NCBI GenBank assembly: GCA_033064195.1
Contig: JARBJD010000051.1
Coordinates: 186,001 to 250,000 of the forward strand
Length of the DNA stretch: 64,000 nucleotides
DNA from: Blattamonas nauphoetae
Taxonomy: Eukaryota > Preaxostyla > Oxymonadida
Reading direction: 5' to 3'
This document shows positions 1 to 10,518 of this stretch, piece after piece; the first letter of the stretch is position 1, and each line of letters begins with the position of its first letter. A program made the position numbers and the translations under genes. The notes below the pieces were generated by a model, which saw only the letters and a program-made list of their open reading frames with translations, did no database searches and was not told the DNA's origin.

Positions 1-276
1 AGAAATAGTAAAGCTTCGAGGAGATGGATCATTGGTTGTTCCATTTGATTTCTCTCCAATGTGGTTGATCTCGAAAAAGTTCTGAGAAAATTTGGAATAA
101 ATTCTCGAATATCTTCGTAAATAGCTTTTGTTTTGCCACGATCTGTCATTGACGGATCCAGAAGGAAGTCTTCATCGTGAGAAGATATTTGGGGAGAATT
201 AGAAAGAGAAAACTCTTAAACTTTGGCGTGTAGTGTTCAAAAGTTCTAGCTGTTGTGTAAACACATTAATATCCAT
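1..276 (-). CDS. hypothetical protein, 3' end cut off by window edge
   Basis: Not recognised. A methionine at 276 opens a short first exon (to 222). A GT-AG intron at about 170-221 (52 nt) joins it in phase to an exon that runs leftward off the window without a stop. The visible product starts MDINVFTQQLELLNTTRQ and continues through a mixed charged/hydrophobic stretch ending in a leucine-rich helix-like segment. Codon use and the clean splice phase argue for a real gene. It lies head-to-tail downstream of the CFAP96-like gene, whose stop is at 516, so 277-515 would be its 5' flank. Function cannot be assigned from about 75 residues. Confidence 0.4.
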
Positions 277-515
277 CCCGGTAAATTTCAGATTGTGTAA
301 AAACGATTCAATGGGCCGTTCATCATAAAACCGCAATTAAAGACGAAAATGAAGAAAAAATACTTGTAAAAGAAACAAAGTTTGCATAAAGTGTCAATAG
401 AATCAAAGCTTTGACTAGAAGAGAGAAATAACAGAGAATCAGCTCATGTCGATATAGAGAGAGAAAAGCTAAAAACAAAAGCAGATAATTCGAAAAGGAA
501 TCATTTCAGTACGTC

Positions 516-2289
516 TCAAACCATTCTCTTACGACGAGGGCCACTTTCTTCGTAATGTTCAGGATATTTCTCAAACGTGCCTCTCGTATGAGACATTGAC
601 ACAAACGGTGGGTATGTCTGATCAAGAAAAAGAGGGAATATGACGATTCAAAGAGAAAGGCACCTTCTCATCTTTCCTTCGCTGTTCTTTGATCACAGGA
701 TCAACCGAATGCTCTGGGTATTTCTGAAGATCGTGCCTCGTGTGGCTCATGGAAACGAAAGGGGGACGATCGTCATTGACTGCATTTTCGTCTGATTTTG
801 ATCTCTTTGGTGATGGTCTGGAGTCATCGACAATATATTCGGGGAATTTGTGGAAGGTTGGACGAGAACAGGATGGTGGAATGAATGGAGGGAATGGTGG
901 TGGCTAAAAATGGGAGGAAGAAAGATGACACGAATTCAAAAGTTGAAAAAAATGAAAAGTAAAGGCAAAAAGGCTCCCATACCGGTTCTTTTCGTTCAGT
1001 ATTCCAGATTCCATCGTCATCATGAGTTGGATATCGGTCAAATGTTCCTTTTGAGTGACTTGTGGAACAGAAGTCTCTTCTTCCCGATGATCTCGAACGA
1101 TTCGAGGCTGACAACGATCTTAATCCCCGCATTGCAATAATACGAGAATTTATGGTTCGAGAAGTTCGATTTAAACTGTCTCTTCCTGATGATCGCTCAG
1201 TTCTCGGTCGCGAACTGTCGCGAGTTGTGAAGTCAACGCTTCGCTGTGTAACAGTTCCGTCTCGGGACCTTTGCCTTCCTGACTCAGTTCGTATTTGAGA
1301 GCGCGGGGAATAATGAGCATAAGACTTGCGAGATGAAAGATCTGTTGAGAGTCGATCTCGATGGCTGGCCCGCATCAATTTCAGGAGTTCTTCCTGACTT
1401 TGATCATTTTCTGAATCTCTGTCGGTGTATATAGATCGGTCAAATGTTTGAGATGTGTGTGACATTGAAACAAATGGCCTTTCCCTCATGACTTCTTTCC
1501 GTTCTGTCTTATACCCTTCAAACGGTTCTGGCATCCAACCAAATTCTGTTCCTCCAATGGTTAAGTGATAATTTCCAGATTTTCCTTTTTTCCCGGGTGA
1601 TGTGATAAAATTGCGCTTTGAATGGGTGATCTCTCCTTTTTTCAGTTTTGGTTCTTCAGGTGGAGGGTCATACTGAAAATTTGGATCAAAAAGTCCAGTA
1701 AACGATCCAGTAAAAGCTCTGAAGAATGAAGAAAATCAAAGAATGTGAGGAATAGAGCAAGGGATTGATGATGAGAGTGGTTGATCATTCTTCTTAAGTT
1801 GTCGTTGAATGTATAAAACAACGATAATAATTTCAACAAAAGTGATTTCGGGGCATACGGTTTTGGATTATGATATGTTGTGATGAATGGTTTGTCAGAG
1901 ATGATTCCAGCTCGACGTTCTTGTTCCTTCTGTCTGTCCAAGGCATATGGTTCAGTGTATGTGTCTCTCTATGTGCATACCAAAATGGAAGAGAATGATT
2001 AAAGCTGGAAAAGGGCAGACAGAGAAGATTGGGACAATCTTTGTGTCAAAACATGCATCATTGTTACGTCCTCTATGAGGGTATGCAGTTCTGAATTGTT
2101 TTCCTTTATGTCGTTGGGTTTTCAAAACATCTTTATCGGGGTTGTATGGATCCTATATCCAGAATGAACGATGTTTGAAAAAAAGAGTCACACCCCGACA
2201 GCGAGCTTGGATGGTTCAGAAAAAGTTCCCCATTTCTTCAACGAATACATGGCTACGGACCCATCAATCTGACTTTCAATTGCATTCAT
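516..2289 (-). CDS. cilia- and flagella-associated protein 96-like (C4orf47 family)
   Basis: A ciliary protein of the CFAP96/C4orf47 family; CFAP96 is known as a cilium/basal-body-associated protein of unclear biochemistry. Seen here: N-terminal KWGTFSEPSKLAVGDPYNP, matching the family start (GVFSELPYVSIGDKY), then a GKQF..P.RG...D..FDTK block, an ERR..SDKPF..T..NPKPYAP block, SPGKKGKSGNYHLTIGG, and several repeats of the type PFVSMSHT..T(F)..YPEH towards the C terminus, the last ending in RRKRMV before the stop at 516-518. The first Met could be 2289 or 2250; 2250 gives the family-like start. Introns placed by frame: 2153-2193 (41 nt) and 618-663 (46 nt). At least two more lie between 860 and 2050, one donor not resolved. 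The family call rests on remembered similarity, not a search. Confidence 0.7.
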
Positions 2290-2699
2290 CGTTGAACAGT
2301 TTTTGTGGCCCGAACTTTTTTCTTGTCTTTCAAGAGCGTTCGAAAACTGATTTGATTCATTTGGAGATTCAAAGTTCTATTTAATGAAATGAATTTAAAT
2401 CATTCGGGAAGACTGTTAACTAATTGGCTTGATATTGCTCAGACAAAAAATGGTTTGCGTGTCTCCTGAAAGAATGCCTTCCCTCTCCCTCAAAGTGATC
2501 AAAACACTTCAAATTCCTTCAAAATCACTGTGCCAGTCTATCATCAAGTAAAACGGACATCCCCAGTGGAATATTTCGTTCAGAATATCTTATCTTCCTC
2601 CATGAAGTCGAGCGGAGCTGCTCCATCCAATCAAGTCAAAACAACAAGACACCCAAACTTTGTTAATTTCACCACAACAACGACACGGAAGACCATTTT
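2290..2699. other. intergenic, no gene seen
   Basis: Between the CFAP96-like start and the 3' end of the DOT1-like gene. An open frame exists on the plus strand (2530-2784) but it overlaps the end of the DOT1-like gene and has no recognisable features, so I treat it as chance. Confidence 0.4.
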
Positions 2700-4727
2700 T
2701 CAAAACGGGAGAAGTTCAGAGCAGATCAACCAACAGGCTGCAGACGCTGTGACGAGAGACTGTTCATCGATCCCTGCGAGTTGATTGGCGTTGAAATTGT
2801 GCGTCTGAGCTTCCCATATTGAGATTGCTGAAATAAGAATAAATATTTCATAAAGGGAGAATATGAAAAAGGCGAGAAAACGACAAACACTGGACTGTGA
2901 CGAGGAGAGACTGTTGTATGAATCGTAATGAGTGGTTGATCGGACATGGATCATCGCACTGTTGATCGAGCGAGTTCTGAAGTTCAAGAAGCGAGGCTGA
3001 GACGAAGGCTGAGTGAAAACTTCCACTGTTTCCACATCACTCGCAGTGTCGCTGGCATCATCAGATGAGAGTGTGATGGAACGGGCATGTGCGGCCTTCT
3101 CTGATTGAGGAGAGTTCTCCGATTGGGAGAGAGAGGAAAGACGGTTGACCATGTGGTCTGGCGTGGGTGGTGGGGAGGGTGTGAGCGTGTTGTGGAGAGG
3201 CGGGGAACAGATCACAACACTGTCAGAGCGAAGAGGCGAACTCTGTGGAGATGGAGTGAATGACATCAGACTGTCCAGACTTGGACGTTGAGACAGGTCG
3301 TGCTGCTGGGAGGAAGGAGGAGGCTGGACGGTGGATGATTGTGGGAGCGATTCGGATCGGAGAGAGCTGGAGGATGGAACGTAAAGAGACGATGATGTCA
3401 CGGCAGTTTCAAGCGACGAATATGCAGAGAGCGCTGAGAAAGAATCCAGAGATGTGAGAGAGGATGGGAGAGTTGACTCGTAGAGAACTGTCTGTGCTCG
3501 CATGAGTTGGGAGAGGGTTGCGGTGCCGTCGTTTGGCTCCGGTGATGACTGATCGATTTCAGAATGTGGTGATTCGGATGATTGTTGAGCTGATTCGGAA
3601 CTTGTTGGAATTGGTGATTCTTGCACGGCTTCCAGAGGCGTGTCAGAGTGGATGGGAGGTGATTCGAGTGTTAGCGCATCCAAATCTTCAACTTTGAACG
3701 GACGAACGGTCCAACCAGGTCGCTTCACATACAGATATGCTATGAAGTTCTGGTGACCTGTTGTTCGAAGGTTTATCGAATCGATCAGTACAATGTCTGT
3801 TAGACCGTGTTTCCCGAGTGTTTTTGTGTTTCTGAACGAGACGAGGACGTTGAAATTGATGAAGTTGTTGAGAAGCGGGCAGAGGCGGGCGTAGGTTTTA
3901 CTGCTGAACACTTCATCGTACATGATCAGATGAGTGAATGTGGAAAGGTGTTCTTGAAGGAAAGTGACACAATCTTGGGCGACGAATCTGACTTTTTGGG
4001 TTAGATCGGAAAGAGGACGCGGTGGAAAATGGTCGATTTCCATCTGTTTGTTGGAGCAAGATGAACGGTGACGTTTGTATTTTGTTGGAATTTCCTCAGA
4101 ATCATCGTCGCTGACGTCATTGCTTGAAGAGTCCAATTGTTTGCGTAATGAATCGATAAATCCTTGTCCAAAGGACCGTGCATGATTTGTACGGGTTTCA
4201 ACAATCTCAACTCCCCAGCTTTCTCTGACAGGAGTTGTGAGGATGGCGTGATATGTAATTTTTCCGAGCCCTGATCCAATGTCCAGAATCACGGAAGAAC
4301 TGGAAAATTTCGATTGTTGATGCCGATTTAGATGAATAAAAAGCTTCTGTAGTGAGCCAGGGGTGAGCTCTCCGTATCCAATCGAATTCTTTCCAACTTT
4401 CTGATCGATCGAGCTCGAAGTGTTGATAGGTCGAGAGTATTTTCGCTGATTCTTTGCGGTTCGCAATAGTCGACGAAGAGGAGTTCGATGAATAAATGAG
4501 GTGTCTGAACTGTCACTATCGTCAGATGATAGCGGTGATTTGAGTCCGATCTTTTTGGTCCTTCGCAGCGATGAGTGGCAGAGAGACAGGTCTGAAGACG
4601 AGCCTAAACCGAGAGAATCTGCTTGGTTGTTGATGTAATTGTGGAGTTGTCGAACAAGAAATGCTCTGTTCTCATTGGTGATCATGTCGTTCGAACAACA
4701 GAAATATTCGTTCTTCTTCAAAGGCAA
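2700..4727 (-). CDS. DOT1-like SAM-dependent methyltransferase
   Basis: Probable histone H3 methyltransferase of the DOT1 (non-SET, seven-beta-strand) class acting in the nucleus. The 5' exon opens at 4727. Residues about 118-123 read YGELTP (the DOT1 YGE motif), 149-156 DIGSGLGK (SAM-binding motif I), and about 172 GVEIVE (motif II acidic residue for the SAM ribose). Further on are a YDEVFSS stretch and a VLVSFRN strand where DOT1 proteins carry motifs near the substrate pocket. The first ~115 residues and everything after ~350 are Ser/Pro/Gln-rich and probably disordered. The apparent membrane helix near the C terminus is very probably read-through of an intron (GTTTG...TTTCAG, about 2823-2900); splicing would end the protein at 2726 or 2700 depending on donor phase. 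A trypanosome-type DOT1 or another Rossmann methyltransferase is the alternative. Confidence 0.65.
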   Translation of the reverse strand: MPLKKNEYFCCSNDMITNENRAFLVRQLHNYINNQADSLGLGSSSDLSLCHSSLRRTKKIGLKSPLSSDDSDSSDTSFIHRTPLRRLLRTAKNQRKYSRPINTSSSIDQKVGKNSIGYGELTPGSLQKLFIHLNRHQQSKFSSSSVILDIGSGLGKITYHAILTTPVRESWGVEIVETRTNHARSFGQGFIDSLRKQLDSSSNDVSDDDSEEIPTKYKRHRSSCSNKQMEIDHFPPRPLSDLTQKVRFVAQDCVTFLQEHLSTFTHLIMYDEVFSSKTYARLCPLLNNFINFNVLVSFRNTKTLGKHGLTDIVLIDSINLRTTGHQNFIAYLYVKRPGWTVRPFKVEDLDALTLESPPIHSDTPLEAVQESPIPTSSESAQQSSESPHSEIDQSSPEPNDGTATLSQLMRAQTVLYESTLPSSLTSLDSFSALSAYSSLETAVTSSSLYVPSSSSLRSESLPQSSTVQPPPSSQQHDLSQRPSLDSLMSFTPSPQSSPLRSDSVVICSPPLHNTLTPSPPPTPDHMVNRLSSLSQSENSPQSEKAAHARSITLSSDDASDTASDVETVEVFTQPSSQPRFLNFRTRSINSAMIHVRSTTHYDSYNSLSSSQSSVCRFLAFFIFSLYEIFILISAISIWEAQTHNFNANQLAGIDEQSLVTASAACWLICSELLPF

Positions 4728-4844
4728 TTCGAGAAGATGCGAACAATAATGAGAAAATTCGGAAAATAGTCCTCAAGAAATGTGTGTGGAATACACAGGA
4801 GATGTCTTGACAAAAAAGTCACAAGTAGCTTACAAAAAGTGGAG

Positions 4845-5753
4845 CAGTGTTGTCGGGCCCTTTGATTTGACTTAAGTCACGAGAAAATGACTTAGATCGA
4901 AGTCACGGCTGGAAATGACTTCGTTCTAAGTCACCGTCTTCCATAAGTGAATTTCTGAGAGAAAAATCGAGGATCACGGATGAAGTCATGAATATCAAGT
5001 ATGAACAACTCTTTCACACAATCTTTTGGTAGAGACACATCATTACAAACGAAAATAGAGACATGGAGCAGAGAGAAGTGCGGACAAAGCAGAACAAAAC
5101 GTGACACAAGCCACAGCGACCATTCAGAAAATAGCCGTGATATAGTCAGAAAAAGGGGTTTTCCATCCGAGATGAGCACTCCACAGACGAGAGTCGGCGA
5201 TTTGGGAATTTGATTAGTCATGAGAGAATCCGCCAGGATAAAAATTGTTGGATTGTTTTGTCGATCCATCGGAAGGTTGCTGACCAACGTGATGGAATCA
5301 CCGAGAGATATGATGTAAAGAACAGGATATAAAGTCGAAAAAGGAAACACTTCCATACCTGACAGTTCTAGAAGTGATTGAAAGAAAGAGACGTCGCAGA
5401 TCACCATATTTTTGTGATGAAGACTAAAGAGCACTTTCTGACACTTCTAGTCAATCCCTCACAACTTTGTGAGTCATTTTCGTCAATTTGAATGTATCCC
5501 AATAGACACGGCAGTCCTGTTTGGACGGTGGGTACTCTTCATCTTGGATTGCTGAAGTTGTTTGTGAGGCTGTACTGTGGATAGTTGATTCACCTCGTTG
5601 AGAATCTGTTTTTTGTTCGAGAGGAAGTCCTAACGGCGAACGTTTGAGATTCATTTCAAGATCACACCCATATAATTGACTTAGTCTTAAGTCACGGAAA
5701 AAAAGTGAAAAGTAAGTCGAATGACTTGGATCAAAGTCATTCCGACAACCCTG
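4845..5753. mobile_element. hAT-like DNA transposon, short derivative
   Basis: Ends are CAGTGTTGTCGG (4845) and CCGACAACCCTG (5753), i.e. inverted CAG[T/G]GTTGTCGG, and both sides carry the 8-bp direct repeat AAGTGGAG (4837-4844 and 5754-5761). CAG-type termini with an 8-bp target duplication are the hallmark of the hAT superfamily. Inside each end the short words TGACTT/AAGTCA recur, as in subterminal transposase-binding arrays. The 909-bp length is far below an autonomous hAT. It holds minus-strand open frames at 5451-5654 and 4931-5434 that could join by a 28-nt GT-AG intron; the stretch LVCGVLISDGKPLF is loosely like a hAT transposase core strand, so this may be an internally deleted copy. 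It lies between the divergent DOT1-like and MAP kinase genes. Confidence 0.75.
4931..5654 (-). CDS. ORF pair inside hAT-like element, possible transposase remnant
   Basis: Exon-like frames 5654-5451 and 5434-4931. Joining them after MTHK (GTTGTG...TGTCAG, 28 nt) keeps the frame open. The first part is hydrophilic, the second contains ITLVSNLPM and ISDGKPLF stretches. A further intron beginning GTATGG after LLELS seems likely. No zinc finger (BED) and no dimerisation tail are visible, so this cannot be a complete hAT transposase. It may be a deletion remnant or a captured host fragment. Entirely contained within the element's inverted repeats. Confidence 0.3.
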
Positions 5754-5978
5754 AAGTGGAGCGAATCTTCAGATCCGGAGGAAGTGAGTGAATTCAGAAT
5801 GAAACGGAGATCAGTGCCACCAAGTGGTCTATAGGTAATTGTATAATTCTCTATTGTTTACAAATCACGCGATTATTTCACATTCGATGGAGTCGGAGAA
5901 GTAGAATCAATCTATGGGCATAATTGTTTTCGGATTTGTCAACGTTTCTTTGCGCCTACCAGATCCCCACGATAGGTT

Positions 5979-8721
5979 ATGGCCACTCACTATTCTTTCA
6001 CCGTCCCGAGTAATTACCAGGTCATCAAATTACTTGGGAAAGGTTCATATGGTGTTGTTTGGTATGTGAATCCTCTCCTCTATTCACTCCACATCATCCC
6101 AGCTCGGCTCTCAATGAGGCAACAAATCAGCGTGTTGCCATCAAAAAAATTGAAGATGTATTCAGTCACAAAACAAGCGTCAAAAGGACGCTGAGCGAAA
6201 TTCGATTTCTGATTCGTCTAAAACACCAGAACGTTTGCCCATTAATTCACCAATTATTGTACATACAAATTTTATCCTTCAGATCATTTCTGTTTGCGAT
6301 ATATTTGCGCCCAAGACATTTGGGTAAAATTTTACGACATTTCACCCAGTTTGCAGTGGCCCTCAGGCAGAATCTTGAACAGAATTGAAGGCTTGAAGTC
6401 AAAGGAATGATACTCTCGAACTGGAATGTCGACTCAAATCTGATATCTTGTTCTCTTTGATTGATTGGTGGATGATCCTTTCATCATTCAATTTGTATCC
6501 AATTGTGGATGTGAGTTCACTCGGATACTCACTTTATGGTTGAACCGTGAAAAAATCGAGTTTTATTTCGTATTTTTTGGTTTGCGACTCAGATGAATCC
6601 TTACATCCTCTTTTTGGAGTCGCTGACTTCAATTGATAGATCACTCATCTCATTGTATGATTTTTGTTATAAGATTTATCTCACACTGTTATTGAGTGAT
6701 GTTGAACCGTTTTCGAAATGATGTGTGTGGACGAATCTTCGTGATCTGTGAACAACCAAACAGGAACAATCGCATCGTCAACTCCTTTTTGTGCTTTTGG
6801 ATCTGATGGAAGTCATTTTGCCGTACTTATCTTCCAGGTTTTCCCTTTTCTACGAGAAAATGTGCTCATTTGAAGAAAAAGTAGGTCGCCCTTTATTCGT
6901 CTGAGGCGAAGTGTCGTAAAATTTTACCCATTTCAATCGTTTGTTGATCTGTACTGGACTACGGACCTTCTCGACACAGATCTCCATCGCATTATATCAT
7001 CTGGCCAGCCTCTTATTGAGGAGCACATTAAGTTTTTCATCTATCAAATTACTTGTGGAATGCGGTACATCCATTCAGCTGGCGTCATTCATCGAGACCT
7101 CGTCTGCCTATTATCTCCCATATTCATCCTTTTAGAAACCAGCGAATATTCTCGTTAATAAGGACTGCTCCCTCAAGGTCTATTTATTGTTTATCTTATC
7201 ATGGGTACCATCTTTAGATCTGCGACTTTGGACTCGCAGCGAGCATAAACCAACCTGATGACGTTCCAAGAAACCAGACTATTTATGTCCAGACACGCTG
7301 GTACCGAGCTCCCGAGCTTCTTCTCGGGAACACTACGTACGATGAAAAAGGTCCGACATTCTTTTCAAATCATCAGTCCCTTTCTGCTTCATCTGTGTAC
7401 AATCTTCTCGTTGCAGTCGATGTCTGGTCATTGGGATGTATCTTGTTGGAATTACTCCTGCGAAAGCCAGCCTTTCCAGGAACAAGCTGTTCGTTCAATT
7501 TTTCTCCTCATTTCTTTTCCAGACATGAATCAACTCGAACAATATTACAAAGTCCTTCCCATTCCAGACGATGAAGAACTCAAGCTCGTAGAAAAATCAA
7601 AAGTATTGTTTACCCCTCACAATCCATCTTGAACGTCATTCTTTTGTCAACTTCCTCTCTTTCGCCTTTCTCTTCGGGTTGACATATCGTTGCCTTCCAT
7701 TTGTTTTCTTGAACATCCCCATTATCCTCCATTTGTCTCATTCATATAGGCACGCCAGTTCATGCGCCAACTTCCAAAACACACAAATTCACTACCATCA
7801 TTCCTTTCATCACACAACGTCGTTATTTCTGCTCCTGTCCTCCATCTTCTCGAGAAAATCTTTTCATTCAATCCGAAAAATCGACCCAGTGCGCTCGAGA
7901 TCCTGAACCATCCTTTTTTGTCTGATTATAAAGGAACTGGCGATGAATCTCCTTTTGCGGCACACAAACACTCGAATGACCTCCAATTTCCTTCCGATGC
8001 TTCTCTATCGCTCAATTATGAGACCAAAGCAACCCACTCATCGTACAAGCATCTCCTGTTCCAAGAAATTTTGCGTTTTCGTCCCCGCGCTCTGTCACAG
8101 TGTGAATACACTATCCCAGAGGAAGAGAGAGAGGTTTGCGAACTAGCTAATCCAGGAATCTCTACATGGATCTCTCAACGGCACCCAAACCCGCTCAAAC
8201 TGCCGCGTCTCCCTCCGCCCATCTCCTCTCCCAACTCAGCCCATACTTCGGTGTATTCACCAAAGTTATCAGCAACCAACCAACCGAATTCTATCTCAGC
8301 TATGTCTGGTCAAGAGGAAAAGCCGAACGAGACCACATCTCGTCCGTTACTGAAGACGTCGACACACCCGCAGCCCAACCATACTCCTCTGACCCATTCA
8401 AGGGGATCGTCTCGCGTATCCACACCCAATTTAACACGACAGCTTGTGTTGTCTCGATCAAACTCGAAATCATCGCTGAATTCGCAGTCGAGACGGACAC
8501 AGAGTCATCCGCTAAAACAATCCGGCACTGGCCATCGGTCGACTTTAAGCGTCGGGAACTTGCACAGCCTTTCTCAATCCAACCAGATTCCGTTCAATTC
8601 TTCGTCTCAGACTTCACTGCAGCAGACTTCCAAGCGCATCGCGTCAAAGGAGAGGCTGATGGGGTCAGGGCAGATGTTTTCTTCCACACTTTCCAATTCT
8701 GTTCCAAATTGTGACTCTTAA
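5979..8721 (+). CDS. mitogen-activated protein kinase with TIY activation loop
   Basis: A CMGC/MAPK Ser/Thr kinase. Exons placed by frame: 5979-6061, 6103-6232, 6283-6323, 6912-about 7100, then short exons from 7134 onward and a long last exon to 8721. Visible in order: glycine loop [18 protein letters not shown] (catalytic Lys) and [10 protein letters not shown] (alpha-C Glu); [47 protein letters not shown]; dual-phosphorylation loop T-I-Y (7278-7286) followed by [34 protein letters not shown]; and an [18 protein letters not shown] end. About 200 Ser/Thr/Pro-rich residues follow. Introns are 41-50 nt except the one at 6324-6911 (588 nt), which is made of a transposable element. MAPKs normally carry TEY, TGY, TPY or TDY, so TIY is odd. 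If the element is not spliced, translation stops at its second codon and the gene is dead. Confidence 0.85.
6322..6929. mobile_element. MITE-like element inserted in a MAP kinase exon
   Basis: 608 bp with inverted ends: it begins GGGTAAAATTTTACGACA and ends TGTCGTAAAATTTTACCC (18 bp exact, about 24 bp with mismatches). Flanks carry the 4-bp direct repeat ATTT (6318-6321, 6930-6933). Deleting the element plus one ATTT gives an uninterrupted kinase reading frame (...[12 protein letters not shown]...), so it landed inside a coding exon. The element contains a GT at 6324 and an AG at 6910-6911; using these joins the exons in frame with eight extra residues (GVVKFYPF). No ORF of note lies inside. 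The superfamily is not clear from the ends. Confidence 0.75.
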
Positions 8722-9021
8722 CACCCCCACACTACTCGCAGCTTTTCACGATTTGGCTCGTCTTCTCCAAACTCTTTTTGTTTTGGGTCATCGTTATAGG
8801 AGAAGATGGATGTCGTCGCTTTCTTTTTAGCACTATTTTTCATGCATCGTGTCTTATTCAACCTTGTTTCAGATGAATTCATCGCCTTGTTTAGTACTTT
8901 TTCACATTTTCTAAAAATTCTCGTTCACATCCAAGCGATACGTTTCGATTTGTGTTTGTATTGCTTTTTTGAACAATTTCGATAGAATTGGCAGTCGTTA
9001 CAGCGTGATCATTCGTATCAC
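8722..9021. other. intergenic, no gene seen
   Basis: 3' flank of the MAP kinase and 5' flank of the next plus-strand gene. T-rich, with no structured repeat or open frame that I can support. Confidence 0.4.
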
Positions 9022-10518
9022 ATGTTTTGGATATTTTGCATCCATGAATTGTGGACTCTCCTTAATGCACAATATTTCATGATTGGTGACGATCATTCTT
9101 GTTGTAGTGAAGGACAACACGAGCTGGATTGCGTATTTCAGTCGCATTTCGGAGATGAATTGTCAGAATCAGAATTTGGCACTTCACCAATGTATTTGTG
9201 GTGTAACCTGTCACCTGAAGAGATTTCATTTGATGATTTATGTTGTTCAGATACTCTATGGTCTGCATTTCCATTTTTCGTGTGATAATTGTTTCCATCT
9301 CTATTTCAGCTGCAATATAAGAGTCCCGAAACGACAACCAAATAAAATCCGATATCAATCATACAGCGAACCATATGCATCTCCTGGATATGAAGAAGAG
9401 CCATTATCGGAGTGTCTATTGAGACGAAAAGAAAAAGGGTCCGATTCCTGTTAATTTTCCCTTAACTCTGATTGTATCGATTTTTCTGCAGACATCCAAT
9501 CCCGATTCGAGATTATGGGAGAGGGTTTGTGCTTATTTTCAGCTGAAAGTCGCAATAGGATTCGATACTCGTCTCCCTATAAGGCGCCTCCATTTGATCA
9601 AGCCTACTATTCATTGTATCCTCAGTATCAAAGAGGACGTTATGATGAGGAAGAAATTGGTCCTCATAATCGCGCTCTGACCTCCATTCGAACAAACGAT
9701 GACGATGAGAGGAGATATCGATTAGAATCGGGGAGTGAGAGACATCTGGACCCCAACGACCATCAAGCTGATCTAACACTCCAAAGTTCTAGCATCAAAG
9801 TTAGTTATCCATATAATAATCTTCGAGATCTATGCGGAAAGTTAAGGTAGGATAGGAGAGATTCGGATGACATCTCGATGAAAAATCTTCGTTTACATTT
9901 CAATAGAAAGAAAGTACGTTTCAAATTTTTTTCAACAAGACTGCTGAGAGATAAACTTGACAAGATCAACCCGGAAGCGGAAACTTCATCGCATTCTGAG
10001 ACCAGCAAATATTCTTCAATCAAAAATGAGATCTATAGAACATCTTTGTGGAAAATATGCCTGATGATGAATTGTACCTCGACTCACTTTCAGACCACCC
10101 TTCTTTCTTGCCGTCTTTCCTCTGATCTTGGAGATCTATTGATATCATTGCACCGCAACTAATCCCAGAAATCGATGATTTACCGGAATTCGTTACCTTT
10201 ATTTCCATCAATTTCCGATGATCCATCTCTTTCTCGATTCATAAGTGCTCATCATCAAACGGCGTGGATATTCTATAACATGGGGTGTAATATCACATTC
10301 TGGGAAGATAAAGAGATGAACGGTGTTGTGGATAGATATACTTACATCTTCGATCAAACTGACAGAGTTATCTGGATGTCTTTTTCAGACTTGAAAAATG
10401 AAATAACACAATACTTGTACGTACAATATTCCTATCTGTTGTTTATATTAATTTACTCATCTTTACTTATCTCCAGGGTGATTGTTGGAGCCGAGAAAAA
10501 TCTAAGTATCAAAGATGA
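9022..10518 (+). CDS. hypothetical multi-exon protein
   Basis: Not recognised. Several exon-like frames join cleanly at short introns: an acidic first exon from about 9022 or 9079 (SEEISFDDL-type sequence) spliced at GT/GTGATA...TTTCAG to KRQPNKIRYQSYSEPY; then GTCCGA...CTGCAG to IQSRFEIMGEG and a charged exon rich in RY/YDEEE/DDDERR; then GTTAAGG...CAATAG to KKKVRFKFFSTRLL; and a last pair (NEITQYL, GTACGT...CTCCAG, GDCWSREKSKYQR) with a stop at 10516-10518. The part around 10060-10190 is not resolved. The repeated maintenance of frame across splice sites argues for a real gene. The composition is unlike any family I know, so a decayed gene is possible. Confidence 0.4.

Noticed and set aside
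2800-2900. Transmembrane helix at the end of the DOT1-like protein
   Set aside because: The hydrophobic codons fall in a GT...TTTCAG interval that can be removed to give a hydrophilic tail, so it is best read as an unspliced intron.
8166-8714. 182-codon frame overlapping the MAP kinase C-terminal tail
   Set aside because: Alternative frame of the Ser/Pro-rich tail; the kinase frame continues from the catalytic domain and takes precedence.
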